Origin: Alistipes sp.
GTDB taxonomy: Bacteria > Bacteroidota > Bacteroidia > Bacteroidales > Rikenellaceae
Length of the DNA stretch: 55,091 nt
NCBI GenBank assembly: GCA_021202985.1
Contig: JAJQCA010000040.1
Span: 46,630-101,720 of the forward strand
Direction: 5' to 3'
Part shown: in pieces, positions 42,886-50,906 of the stretch
Layout of the letters: each line of letters opens with the position of its first letter
How positions within the stretch are numbered: the stretch's first letter is position 1
Notes under the pieces: generated by a model
The model's database searches: none
Seen by the model: only the letters and a program-made list of their open reading frames with translations
What the model was told of the DNA's origin: nothing
Translations under genes and position numbers: made by a program

Positions 42886-43072
42886 TCTTTTTCCGCTTGC
42901 GCCACGGGAGCGATACCAGCCAGCCGCCCAGAGCAATGAATGCCGTCACGCCTGTTATATAACCCAATCTCTCCGGGGTATTGTCAATCGCCGCCAGACC
43001 GACGAGCGATTGCAGACCTGCTATTATCACGAACACTCCCAATACAGCAAGCAGGATCCAAACTATTCTCAT
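42872..43072 (-). CDS. Small two-helix membrane protein
   Basis: This 66-residue protein starts at ATG 43072 (MRIVWILLAVLGV). A longer frame to 43165 runs through tRNA-Ala and its terminator and is rejected. There are two membrane segments (about 3-22 and 36-53), and a very basic C-terminal tail (WRKRKKNDGK), which fits the positive-inside rule for a hairpin. The function is unknown. It overlaps rlmN by 14 nt, so expression is probably coupled. There is no clear promoter; read-through of the tRNA terminator is possible. Confidence 0.7.
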   Translation of the reverse strand: MRIVWILLAVLGVFVIIAGLQSLVGLAAIDNTPERLGYITGVTAFIALGGWLVSLPWRKRKKNDGK

Positions 43073-43084
43073 AACGGTAAAATT

Positions 43085-43113
43085 AAAAAAGCCATGCCCG
43101 AAAGGAGCATGGC
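43085..43113 (-). terminator. Terminator of tRNA-Ala
   Basis: On the minus strand a stem of 7 bp plus two inner pairs (43113-43107 with 43097-43091, GCCATGC/GCATGGC) is followed by TTTTTT and AATTTTA. Confidence 0.92.
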
Positions 43114-43123
43114 CGTTGACGGG

Positions 43124-43197
<74 letters not shown>

Positions 43198-43569
43198 TCG
43201 TTGCAGGGTGCAAATATAATAATAAAGTGCGATTCCGCAATATCCGCCACCGGATTTCTTTCCTGCCCGCCACGGTATCCGATGCCGGCGGCCACCCCGG
43301 CGCTCCGGGAAACGGTGTATATTTATAAGGTATAAAATTTTGTTTTCCAACATTTTTTTGTTAAATTCGGGTATAAAGGAAGGGGTAATGATCGATATAT
43401 TCCTTACCGGGAAGAGAGGGGTGAATTTTGTGGAAAGAGGGACTTCCGATGGTAGTATGGTTCCAACCCCTTCCATTTTAAACGATTTTTCCGGACGGTC
43501 CCGGCGGAGGAAACAGCAGGGAGGCACGGCCTCCCGTAAATATACAGGCTAACTTAATTTTCCCCGGCC
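43198..43569. other. Intergenic region, tRNA-Ala / 52-residue ORF
   Basis: This 372-bp divergent stretch has the tRNA-Ala promoter at its left end. On the plus strand there is an AT-rich region (43318-43375) with TAAAATTTTG, close to but not a match for the -7 consensus. A 70-codon frame at 43340-43552 has no recognisable features. Nothing else is seen. Confidence 0.5.
43211..43240 (-). promoter_or_regulatory. Promoter of tRNA-Ala
   Basis: On the minus strand TTG (43240-43238), a 19-bp spacer and TATATTTG (43218-43211) match both consensus boxes. Initiation near 43204 is 7 nt before the tRNA. Confidence 0.88.
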
Positions 43570-43728
43570 ATGAAAAAAGATTACGAACAAACCGAAAGGG
43601 ACAACCCGGTACTGAATGCTGTCTTTATCGGCCTCTACATTGCCGCCCTCGTGGTGGTGCTGGCCGTACTTTTTCGCCGTTTCCTACCGGCATTTAACAA
43701 TATGCTGGACAACATGATAGTCTTTTAA
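43570..43728 (+). CDS. 52-residue single-pass membrane protein
   Basis: The frame runs from ATG 43570 to TAA 43728. The product begins with a charged hydrophilic segment (MKKDYEQTERDNP), followed by one membrane helix of about 21 residues (VFIGLYIAALVVVLAVLF, preceded by NA). Then come two arginines and a second amphipathic stretch ending NMIVF. Codon use (GGC, CTC, GTG, CTG) resembles the neighbours. It lies 264 nt upstream of the first tonB gene on the same strand. The family is not recognised. It is small, so a chance ORF cannot be excluded, but the helix and composition make a real gene likely. Confidence 0.6.
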   Translation: MKKDYEQTERDNPVLNAVFIGLYIAALVVVLAVLFRRFLPAFNNMLDNMIVF

Positions 43729-43864
43729 GTCCCGGTTTCACGCCGGTCTTCGGCATCGGTGGTGCCAGTCTCCGGGGAGTACTTGCCCCGCAGCCGGCAA
43801 GGCCGGCCGGCGGGCGCAGGACCACTTTTTTTCAGGCGTACTTTTTTTTTAATTTATTCTTGCA

Positions 43865-43872
43865 TATATTTG
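43865..43872 (+). promoter_or_regulatory. -7 element for the tonB pair
   Basis: TATATTTG matches TAnnTTTG exactly. The expected -33 region is a T run instead of TTG. Initiation near 43879 gives a leader of about 114 nt to the ATG at 43993. The leader includes a 14-nt palindrome (ACCTGCCCGCAGGT). Confidence 0.6.
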
Positions 43873-43992
43873 TAGCAGGACGACACCTGCCCGCAGGTCT
43901 GGGCTAAAACACTATGAGCACGATATTTGCGGAGAGTTCGGTATAGCTGGTGGCGTTCGACGGTACTTAATAACGAAGCTAAAACAACTATA

Positions 43993-44670
43993 ATGGAACT
44001 AAAAAAAACACCTAAAGCAGACCTCGAGAACAAGAGGGGCTTGTTTTACGAAATCGGCCTCACAGCTACCCTGCTCCTGATGATCGGTATGTTCGCATGG
44101 AGCCAGAGCGAAAAAGTTATCGAGAAATTCGACATGCAGGTAGCTCCTATCGAGGAAGATATCATGGAGATAACCAGGCAGGACCAGAAACCGCCCGAGC
44201 CGGTAGCACAGACTATCGCCGTGGTTTCGGACGTGCTCAACATCGTGAAGAACGATACCAAAATCTCCATCGAACTTACTTTCAACGAGTTCGATGAAGA
44301 GTCTATCATTATCCCGACCGTGGAGAGGAAAGAAGAGGCCGCCGCCGTGGACGAACCGTTCATCGTGGTGGAACAGATGCCCACCTTCGAAGGAGGGGAC
44401 CTCCAGAAATTCCGGAGCTGGGTAATGAGTAAACTGGTTTACCCGACCATCGCCGCCGAGAACGGCATCCAGGGTAAGGTTATCCTCTCGTTCGTAATCG
44501 AAAGGGACGGCTCGCTGACCAACATCGAGATTCTCTCTTCTCCCGACCGTTCGTTGTCGGAAGAAGCAACGAGGGTACTGAAACAGTCGCCGAAATGGAC
44601 TCCGGGCAAGCAGCGTAACTCCGCCGTGCGCGTAAAGTTCAACCTTCCGGTAGATTTCCAGCTTAACTAA
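43993..44670 (+). CDS. TonB-family energy transducer, first of a tandem pair
   Basis: This 225-residue protein starts at ATG 43993 (MELKKTPKADLENKRG). It has a single N-terminal membrane anchor (about 18-36) and a periplasmic linker of about 90 residues rich in Glu and Val, with only a short PPEPVA stretch in place of a long Pro-rich spacer. The C-terminal TonB domain (about 127-225) contains GGDLQKFRSWVMSKLVYP, NGIQGKVILSFVIERDG and SPKWTPGKQ. It would link the proton motive force to TonB-dependent receptors. Roughly 78 of its last 99 residues are the same in the next gene. Confidence 0.92.
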   Translation: MELKKTPKADLENKRGLFYEIGLTATLLLMIGMFAWSQSEKVIEKFDMQVAPIEEDIMEITRQDQKPPEPVAQTIAVVSDVLNIVKNDTKISIELTFNEFDEESIIIPTVERKEEAAAVDEPFIVVEQMPTFEGGDLQKFRSWVMSKLVYPTIAAENGIQGKVILSFVIERDGSLTNIEILSSPDRSLSEEATRVLKQSPKWTPGKQRNSAVRVKFNLPVDFQLN

Positions 44671-44996
44671 AGCTGCCGGAAAACAGATAAATAAAGGCAA
44701 GGCCCTATTACGGGCCTGCCTCCGGAATACCGGGTCAACCCGCAGAATCGAAAGGAAATACAGGGAACAGGCAAAGGACCGTGTATTTACCCCGGGATTC
44801 GTAAACGGGGGTCCGGAACACAAGCCGACACAGGGAAAGCGGAAGGCTGGCTAACCTTGTAAGGTCGGAAACACCATAGGGGGGAATTTAGTCCCACCTC
44901 GACAGGGCGGTCCGCATAGCCGAAAGGCTGATACGGATCGCAAAAGAAGAGGTGGTAGTTACAGGGAAAACACCTTTAACCACTAAATTCTTTGAT
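44671..44996 (+). other. Highly structured 326-nt spacer between the tonB paralogues
   Basis: The spacer has no ORF of note and no TAnnTTTG. It folds by eye into many helices: a nested hairpin right after the stop (GGCAnGGCCC with GGGCCTGCC, enclosed by CCGGA/TCCGG); CGGGTCAACCCG; a 5-bp helix 44776-44780 with 44810-44814 enclosing a possible H-type pseudoknot (44786-44790 with 44801-44805, 44791-44794 with 44806-44809); and a 7-bp helix 44894-44900 with 44949-44955 enclosing a hairpin with a GAAA loop (44909-44939). The second tonB starts 41 nt later. No known riboswitch, tmRNA, SRP or RNase P pattern was recognised. Confidence 0.6.
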
Positions 44997-45674
44997 ATGG
45001 AAACTAAGAAATCACCCGGCGCAGACCTTAATAAGATTAGGGGACTGTTTTTTGAAATCGGCCTTATCGGTGCGTTGTGCCTCGTAATAGGCGCGTTCGC
45101 GTGGAGCCAAAGCGAGAAGCATATCGAGAAAATCGATATGAGACTTTCGGATGCGTTTACGGATTGGGCGCCCGTCCTGATTCCGGAAGACGTTACACCG
45201 GACCCCGTGGCCCAGACAATCTCGGTAATTGCTGATTATATCAACGTTGTCGACAACAATTCGAACATAAGAGTTGCGTTCGACTTCGACGAATTTAACG
45301 AGGAACACGTCTACCTTCCACCGCAGATAACAAAAAAAGAGGAAGGAGTCGGCAACGACCCGTTCTTGTCGGTTGAGCAAATGCCCACGTTCCAGGGAGG
45401 TGACCTCTCCAAGTTCCGAAGTTGGGTAATGAATAAACTGGTTTACCCGAGTGCTGCGGCGGAAAACGGGATAGACGGCAAGGTTATCCTGACGTTTGTA
45501 ATCGAAACGGACGGTTCGTTGAGCAACATAGAAATCCTTTCGGCGCCGGACCGCACGCTTGCCGAAGAAGCCGAAAGGGTTCTGAAACTTTCACCGCAAT
45601 GGGCCCCGGGTAAACAGCAGAATACAGAGGTCCGCGTGAGGTTCAACCTGCCGATAGATTTCCAGCTCAATTAG
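44997..45674 (+). CDS. TonB-family energy transducer, second of a tandem pair
   Basis: This 225-residue paralogue has the same length as the first and a similar anchor (about 18-36, EIGLIGALCLVIGAFAWSQSEK). The linker differs most: it has LSDAFTDWAPVLIPEDVTPDPV in place of the first copy's acidic stretch. The C-terminal domain (GGDLSKFRSWVMNKLVYP, NGIDGKVILTFVIETDG, SPQWAPGKQ) is nearly the same. With the linker diverged and the receptor-contact domain kept, the copies may differ in the inner-membrane partner or in expression. No separate promoter is seen; a terminator follows at 45835. Confidence 0.92.
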   Translation: METKKSPGADLNKIRGLFFEIGLIGALCLVIGAFAWSQSEKHIEKIDMRLSDAFTDWAPVLIPEDVTPDPVAQTISVIADYINVVDNNSNIRVAFDFDEFNEEHVYLPPQITKKEEGVGNDPFLSVEQMPTFQGGDLSKFRSWVMNKLVYPSAAAENGIDGKVILTFVIETDGSLSNIEILSAPDRTLAEEAERVLKLSPQWAPGKQQNTEVRVRFNLPIDFQLN

Positions 45675-45834
45675 ACGGCGGGGAAGACTATATCCAAAGT
45701 AATGTGATTGCGTTTCGCTTTCGGAAGGCTACCAACCGGTTCCTGTCAAGTTTTGTGAGGCGCGGAGCATGGAATAAGTTGCTGAAGGAGAAATTGAAAG
45801 ATTAAAGATAGCAACGGATTGAAAATATAAGGAA

Positions 45835-45863
45835 GGCGTCCCCTGTGAAGGGGATGCCTTTTT
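45835..45863 (+). terminator. Terminator of the tonB pair
   Basis: A 9-bp stem with one wobble pair (45835-45843 with 45850-45858) is followed by TTTTTATA. It lies about 160 nt after the second tonB stop. Confidence 0.9.
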
Positions 45864-46386
45864 ATATCGATCGGCCGCCGGGCGATAATCCTCATTTATA
45901 CCCGGGTGGTTCTAACGGTTGGAACGATGTACCGGTAAAGTAGTATTAAATACGGTGTGGTTATTGACGGTTTATATCGGCTGCCGACCGAAGGGTTCGA
46001 TTAAACTAAGGCCGTTATCCCTTACAGAACGACGGTATATCAACGACGGTAAAAACACGGTAACACTCCCGGTTTCCCGGATGGTACCGGGATAAAACCG
46101 GCAAACCGCTGGATAGCGAAAAAGTCAGGTTACACTCGGAAGACCCAGGCAGGCAGGCAGATATAAAACACCATCACTGGTCTGCGGCCCGGACCAACAG
46201 CACCAGACCCCGGGCTTGGGAAACGACCGGAAGTATCCTGCAGGAATTACCAAATGCCGGCCTAACATTTAAATTAACTGGTCTGGCTGGCAGTCGATGA
46301 CCGGAAGTGTATCTTCCAAAAACGGCCGCACGCCGGAATAACAACGGCGCCGGAAAGTTTAAGCACCGGCCAAAAAGAAAGTATTT
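45864..46386. other. Intergenic region before hflX
   Basis: This 523-bp stretch has no supported gene. Short repeated words with CTGGTCTG occur near 46177-46183 and 46280-46287. A hairpin-rich run near 46065-46105 has CCCGG/CCGGG words. No exact promoter consensus facing hflX was found. Confidence 0.4.
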
Positions 46387-47586
46387 ATGACAGAAAACGA
46401 AATAGCGGAAGAAAGGGACCTCGACAAAGCGGTGCTCGCGTCGGTAATACGCGACAGGCAGGACGAGGCGCAGGTCACAGAGTACCTCGACGAACTGGAG
46501 TTCCTGGCCACCACGGCCGGAATAGAGTCCGTCAAACGTTTCACCCAGAAGCTCACGACTCCCAATTCCCGCCTTTATATGGGGCCGGGCAAGCTGGAGG
46601 AAATATCGGGCTTCGTCGGCGAGAACGGTATCGGTACCGTCATATTCGACGACGAACTGTCGCCTTCCCAGACCCGCAATATCGAGAAAATGCTCCAATG
46701 CCGGATACTGGACCGGACGAACCTGATACTTAACATCTTCGTGCAACGCGCCCGCACCGCCTACGCCAAAACGCAGGTCCAGCTTGCGCAGTACGAATAT
46801 ATGCTGCCGCGGCTCACGGGCCTCTGGACCCACCTCGAAAGGCAAAGGGGCGGCACCGGTACCCGTGGCGGTGCGGGGGAACGCGAAATAGAAACCGACC
46901 GCCGCGTGATCCGCAACCGCATCAGCAAGCTGAAAGAGGAACTGAAAAAGATAGACCGCCAGATGGCCGTCCAACGCGGAAACCGGGGTAACATGGTGCG
47001 GGTGGCGCTGGTAGGCTATACCAACGTGGGCAAGTCCACGATAATGAACCTGGTAAGCAAGAGCGAGGTGTTCGCCGAAAACAAGCTGTTCGCCACACTG
47101 GACACCACGGTGCGGAAGGTGGTGCTGGACAACCTGCCGTTCCTGCTGTCGGACACAGTCGGATTTATCCGCAAACTGCCCACCCAGTTGGTGGAGTCGT
47201 TCAAATCGACCCTCGACGAAGTGCGGGAAGCGGACTTGCTTCTGCATGTGGTGGATATCTCGCATCCCAATTTCGAGGAGCATATAGAGGTGGTGAAACA
47301 GACATTACAGGAGATTGGCGCCGGCGACAAACCCGTGTTTCTGGTCTTCAACAAAATCGACGCTTACAGCTTCGTGCATAAGGACGAGGACGACCTCACC
47401 CCGGCCACGAAAGAAAATATGACGCTCGACGAATTGAAGCAGTCGTGGATAGCGAAAGCCAACACACCCTGCATATTCATTTCCGCCCGCGAGAAAATAA
47501 ATATCGACAAACTCCGCAGGGACCTCTACGTGATGGTGAGGGAAATCCACAGCGGACGGTATCCGTTCAATAATTTCCTCTATTAG
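46387..47586 (+). CDS. hflX: GTPase HflX
   Basis: This 399-residue ribosome-associated GTPase splits or rescues stalled ribosomes. The N-terminal HflX domain (about 20-190) contains GPGKLEEI, FDDELSPSQTRNIE and the YEYMLPRLTGLWTHLERQRGG linker. A coiled coil (about 175-195) leads to the GTPase domain: G1 GYTNVGKST, G2 region TLDTTVRK, G3 DTVGFIRKLP, G4 NKID. The C-terminus ends FNNFLY. The start at 46387 (MTENEIAEERD) is the only sensible one. The next gene starts 8 nt later. Confidence 0.96.
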   Translation: MTENEIAEERDLDKAVLASVIRDRQDEAQVTEYLDELEFLATTAGIESVKRFTQKLTTPNSRLYMGPGKLEEISGFVGENGIGTVIFDDELSPSQTRNIEKMLQCRILDRTNLILNIFVQRARTAYAKTQVQLAQYEYMLPRLTGLWTHLERQRGGTGTRGGAGEREIETDRRVIRNRISKLKEELKKIDRQMAVQRGNRGNMVRVALVGYTNVGKSTIMNLVSKSEVFAENKLFATLDTTVRKVVLDNLPFLLSDTVGFIRKLPTQLVESFKSTLDEVREADLLLHVVDISHPNFEEHIEVVKQTLQEIGAGDKPVFLVFNKIDAYSFVHKDEDDLTPATKENMTLDELKQSWIAKANTPCIFISAREKINIDKLRRDLYVMVREIHSGRYPFNNFLY

Positions 47587-47594
47587 CATCTTTT

Positions 47595-48317
47595 GTGATA
47601 CTGGGACCCGATGAATTTACCGCCCTGACCGAAGAGCTCGAGGAGCAGGTTCTGGCACTTGCCCGCGGGGAAAATTACGTCGCCGTGGACGGCATTATAA
47701 ACCCCGGACGATATTTCCATGAGCCGCTGAAAATACTCTGGATTTGTAAGGAACCCAACTCGCAGGCGGAATACAACTGGAGCTACCGGTGGTGTTTCAA
47801 CGACGACGGCTGGATACGGGACAATAAATACACCACCTTCTATAAGCGTTTAATTTATACCACCTGGGGCATTCTCGAGGGCGGCGGGTGCGAATGGAGC
47901 GATTTCCCCGACCTGTTCAATCCGGACCATTACCCCGTGCTTTTCGACTGCCTGAGGCGCATAGCTTTTATAAACATAAAAAAGAATCCGGGCACAAGCA
48001 GGTCCTATGACCCGGAAATAAGGCGGCATTGTGAAGCCAATAAAGAGTTGCTGCTGTCGCAAATAGCCCTGGCGGATGCGGACGTGGTTATATTCGGTAA
48101 CACCCTGCGTTACTTCGACAAGGACGATATCGCAATCCCGGCCGGTTCGCGGCCGTACGTTTCACCGGTCCGCAACCACTTCTACTTGGCCGGCGGTAAA
48201 TTGTTCATAAACGCATGGCATCCGGCCTATTTCGCCGTCGATGAGAAGAATTATGTAATGGATATAGTCCGGAACGTCCACAGGTGGCGGGCGGGTGAAC
48301 TTCCCCGCAACGGTTAG
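47595..48317 (+). CDS. Uracil-DNA-glycosylase-like superfamily protein (tentative)
   Basis: This 240-residue protein starts at GTG 47595, 8 nt after hflX. The strand LKILWICKEPNSQAEYNW (about 46-63), the later FINIKKNPGTSRS (about 125-137), the strand DVVIFGNTLRYF (about 154-165) and the late NAWHPAY (about 206-212) follow the strand-loop order of the UDG superfamily: a first strand with a P-N loop, an aromatic/Asn middle loop, and a HP late loop. The catalytic residues of canonical UDG are not matched with confidence, so this is a fold-level guess. No signal peptide, no membrane segment. Confidence 0.55.
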   Translation: MILGPDEFTALTEELEEQVLALARGENYVAVDGIINPGRYFHEPLKILWICKEPNSQAEYNWSYRWCFNDDGWIRDNKYTTFYKRLIYTTWGILEGGGCEWSDFPDLFNPDHYPVLFDCLRRIAFINIKKNPGTSRSYDPEIRRHCEANKELLLSQIALADADVVIFGNTLRYFDKDDIAIPAGSRPYVSPVRNHFYLAGGKLFINAWHPAYFAVDEKNYVMDIVRNVHRWRAGELPRNG

Positions 48318-48414
48318 CCCGGCGGACGGGCCGGCTTTCCGGAACCGAAAGTCTCGCCTCCCGGTCCCGGGATTGGCGGAAAACGGATTTGTGCACCCGC
48401 AATATTTCCGAAGT

Positions 48415-48446
48415 TTGGGGGTATCGCCGGTTTTTTATTATTTTAG
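48415..48446 (+). promoter_or_regulatory. Promoter of upp
   Basis: TTG (48415-48417), a 21-bp spacer and TATTTTAG (48439-48446) match the consensus with one change in the -7 box. Initiation near 48453 is about 20 nt before the upp ATG. Confidence 0.6.
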
Positions 48447-48473
48447 CAGATAATAATAAGACCCCCCGTTACG

Positions 48474-49127
48474 ATGTTGCATATCCTCGATAAAGAAAAT
48501 ACCATCCTCAACAAGTTCATAATGCAGATGCGCAATGTCGGTATACAGAACGACAGCATGCGTTTCCGCCGCAACCTCGAACGGGTCGGGGAGATTATGG
48601 CCTACGAGATTAGCAAAACCCTCGTATACGCCCCGCAGACCATCGAGACCCCTCTCGGCGAAGCCGAGATAGATCTGCCGACCGACCAGCTAGTAATTGC
48701 CTCCATCCTAAGGGCGGGTATCCCGTTCCACCAGGGCTTCCTTAACTATATGGACGACGCGCAGAACGCGTTCGTCTCGGCTTACAGGAAGTACAGTAAG
48801 GACGGTACTTTCATAGTAAACGTGGAATATATATCGAGCTGCGACCTTACCGACAAGGTGCTGATACTGGTCGACCCGATGCTCGCGACGGGGATATCGC
48901 TCGTTAAGACCTACAAAGCCCTCGTAGAGCACGCGGGCCTGCCGCGCCATACCCACGTGGCCTCTATTATAGCCAGCGAAGAAGGAGTTATCTATACAAA
49001 AAAACATATGCCCAAACAGAGCACCACGATATGGTGCGGAGCCGTAGATGCCGAGCTTACCGTCAAATCCTACATTGTACCCGGACTGGGCGATGCCGGT
49101 GACCTGGCGTACGGCGAAAAACTATAA
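48474..49127 (+). CDS. upp: Uracil phosphoribosyltransferase
   Basis: This 217-residue salvage enzyme makes UMP from uracil and PRPP. The PRPP loop reads VLILVDPMLATGIS (about 123-136), the flexible-loop region carries SILRAGIPFHQG, and the uracil-binding C-terminus is YIVPGLGDAGDLAYG. The length is normal for the family, although the N-terminal half (MRFRRNLERVGEIMAYEIS) differs from the Gram-positive type. It is followed after 6 nt by a small membrane protein gene, with which it is probably co-transcribed. Confidence 0.96.
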   Translation: MLHILDKENTILNKFIMQMRNVGIQNDSMRFRRNLERVGEIMAYEISKTLVYAPQTIETPLGEAEIDLPTDQLVIASILRAGIPFHQGFLNYMDDAQNAFVSAYRKYSKDGTFIVNVEYISSCDLTDKVLILVDPMLATGISLVKTYKALVEHAGLPRHTHVASIIASEEGVIYTKKHMPKQSTTIWCGAVDAELTVKSYIVPGLGDAGDLAYGEKL

Positions 49128-49133
49128 CCCTGT

Positions 49134-49391
49134 ATGTCTGAAAATTCTGAAACTACCCGTTTCGGTACAAGGCGCGGATACCTGCTCAACCGTTTCGCAT
49201 GGTCGTGCGGGGGTTTTGCCCTTATCACTGTATTTTTCCTCGAGCGGGGCTACCCTAACAAATGGCTCTACGTAATCATACTCTCGGCATTGGCCGCGGC
49301 TTCCTGGTGGCTGGGCAACGTACTGGACAGGAAGGCCCGCAGGACCGTTCAGGTGGACGAGCACGGCAATGCCCGTAAGAAGGTATTGTAA
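49134..49391 (+). CDS. Small membrane protein, two helices
   Basis: This 85-residue protein has two membrane segments (about 19-36 and 43-61) linked by ERGYPNK. Both ends are basic and cytoplasmic by the positive-inside rule. No family is recognised. It begins 6 nt after the upp stop, so it is likely in the same unit. It could serve in nucleobase uptake or be unrelated; nothing in it says. Confidence 0.65.
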   Translation: MSENSETTRFGTRRGYLLNRFAWSCGGFALITVFFLERGYPNKWLYVIILSALAAASWWLGNVLDRKARRTVQVDEHGNARKKVL

Positions 49392-49544
49392 CCCCGTTTA
49401 GCATGGCCGGCAATGTTGCGGGCGGCTTTCCCTGGCCGCCGTCACAACGTATTGCGCGCCGTCGACGGTGCGGAATCCGGCGCAGAGTCATTTTAACCCG
49501 ACATTCTTTAAACCCAAATTAAATAATTAACTAAAACCTTTATT

Positions 49545-50288
49545 ATGAGTGCTTATCTACCGATGATCTTAATGATCGGAATCGTGGTAATCGGATGGTT
49601 GCTATGGATGACAGTTTTCCAAAAAAAATTCTCAGCGAAGTACGCCGCCATGAGCGGTGAGGTGCAGAAGAAGTTCGAAGAGAACAAAGACGAGATTATA
49701 AACAGTTACCTTACCGGCGAGGACAAGTACGGCATCCTGACAAAGGCCGTGGGCGACGACGAGAAAGTTCTGGGCATAGCGTCGTACGTGGAGCCGAAAA
49801 CCGTGGGGAAATCCCTTACCGAAGGCATCAAAACCAGCATAACGAAGGTAAGGAAGGTGAATATGGACATGTTCTACATGGTCATCACCGACAAGAACCT
49901 CCACGCCATCGAGTCCAACGGCAAGAACACGGTGGACCATACGGTGTTCGCCTTGGAGAATATCGAGAATGCTAAGTACAGCAAGGCCTCGCCCATCAAC
50001 GTGAAGAACGCCGTGACCGGCGTAAGCGGCGACCTGAACAGCTTCTCGTTCACCTACAAGGGCGAAAAGTACCAGTACAACATGTATAAGATAATAGCGG
50101 GTTACGCCATGTTCACGGTCACCAAAACCGGTATGGACGAACATTATACCCGTTCCTTCCCCGGCATTACTTACACGAAGGTCGGAGCGAACGACCCCGA
50201 TTTCCTGTTGGAAAATATGATTAACATGCACATTTACGGGGAGTTCTGTAAGGCGGTAAAAGAAAAACTCGGCGTTACCGTTCCCTAA
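49545..50288 (+). CDS. Membrane-anchored protein of unknown function
   Basis: This 247-residue protein has one N-terminal membrane segment (about 5-25) and a Lys/Glu-rich helix (about 27-55) with coiled-coil character. A soluble domain (about 60-240) has repeated short strands: MFYMVITDKNLHAIES, FALENIENAKYSKAS, FSFTYKGEKYQYNMYKI. That pattern resembles a PH-like fold, as in proteins that decode a stored setting, but this is a guess. Codon use is like that of a well-expressed gene (AAG, GGC, AAC). It is monocistronic, with a strong hairpin downstream. Confidence 0.7.
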   Translation: MSAYLPMILMIGIVVIGWLLWMTVFQKKFSAKYAAMSGEVQKKFEENKDEIINSYLTGEDKYGILTKAVGDDEKVLGIASYVEPKTVGKSLTEGIKTSITKVRKVNMDMFYMVITDKNLHAIESNGKNTVDHTVFALENIENAKYSKASPINVKNAVTGVSGDLNSFSFTYKGEKYQYNMYKIIAGYAMFTVTKTGMDEHYTRSFPGITYTKVGANDPDFLLENMINMHIYGEFCKAVKEKLGVTVP

Positions 50289-50302
50289 GGACAGCCTGAT
50301 TA

Positions 50303-50344
50303 ACCACAGCACCCCGCCGTCTACCGACGGCGGGGTGCTGTGGT
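50303..50344. terminator. Bidirectional terminator between convergent genes
   Basis: A perfect 19-bp GC-rich stem (50303-50321 with 50326-50344, loop TACC) lies 14 nt after the 247-residue gene. The flanks have only short T or A stretches. It would stop transcription from both sides. Confidence 0.8.
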
Positions 50345-50416
50345 ATCACGTACACGGTTCGGCCGTTTGTCGTTTTACCATGCCCGTTACTTACGGAGCG
50401 GGGAAACCACTCCCCG

Positions 50417-50872
50417 TTATTTCCTGAGCGTCAGTATCGGGTACGGTTTGCCGTAAGGGTCGGTATCCGTGCGGGACGCCACCAGGAATCCTTTCCTCTC
50501 ATAGAACGCCCGGGCAGCGGGGTTCTGCTCGTTTACATCCAGCGAGACAACCCCGCACGATTCGACCGCGTGGTCGAACAGCGCGCTTCCGATTCCCGAG
50601 CCGATACGGACCGGTGAGACGAAGAGCATTTCAAGGTGGCGGCCGTTTACCCCGTAGAAACACGCTATACCGCCATCGGTACGGTAAACCCTCAGGACCT
50701 CTGTTTCCGGGAGGGCCTCCCTTCCCCGGGTCCGGTAATATACAATATCTTCTTCGGCAAGGAAACCGTGAGTAGCCCTGACCGACTCCTCCCATACGGT
50801 GAGTATACTTTCATAATCGGCAGGCGTGGCGTCGCATATAGGCGCGAACCTGTCCTGATTTGTCCGTTCCAT
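50417..50872 (-). CDS. GNAT-family N-acetyltransferase
   Basis: This 151-residue protein starts at ATG 50872 (MERTNQDRF); an ATG nine codons earlier lies within 8 nt of the response-regulator stop and is an alternative. The acetyl-CoA loop is in LEMLFVSPVRIGSGIGSALFDHA (motif A), and motif B is LDVNEQNPAARAFYERKGFLVASRT. The pattern resembles the YjaB/PhnO-like group. The substrate is not known. It lies 34 nt downstream of the response regulator stop, so it may belong to that unit. Confidence 0.9.
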   Translation of the reverse strand: MERTNQDRFAPICDATPADYESILTVWEESVRATHGFLAEEDIVYYRTRGREALPETEVLRVYRTDGGIACFYGVNGRHLEMLFVSPVRIGSGIGSALFDHAVESCGVVSLDVNEQNPAARAFYERKGFLVASRTDTDPYGKPYPILTLRK

Positions 50873-50906
50873 AAATTCGGTACTAATAAGTGGAGGCAAC
50901 CAGGCG

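Noticed and set aside
43340-43552. 70-codon plus-strand frame after an AT-rich stretch
   Set aside because: No membrane segment, motif or compositional signal; the upstream TAAAATTTTG is not a proper -7 box. It could be real but cannot be supported.
44671-44996. tmRNA, RNase P RNA or SRP RNA in the tonB spacer
   Set aside because: The tmRNA ends with T-arm, the GAGGAAAGTCC block of RNase P and the SRP Alu/GNAR core were looked for by eye and not found; kept only as an unnamed structured region.
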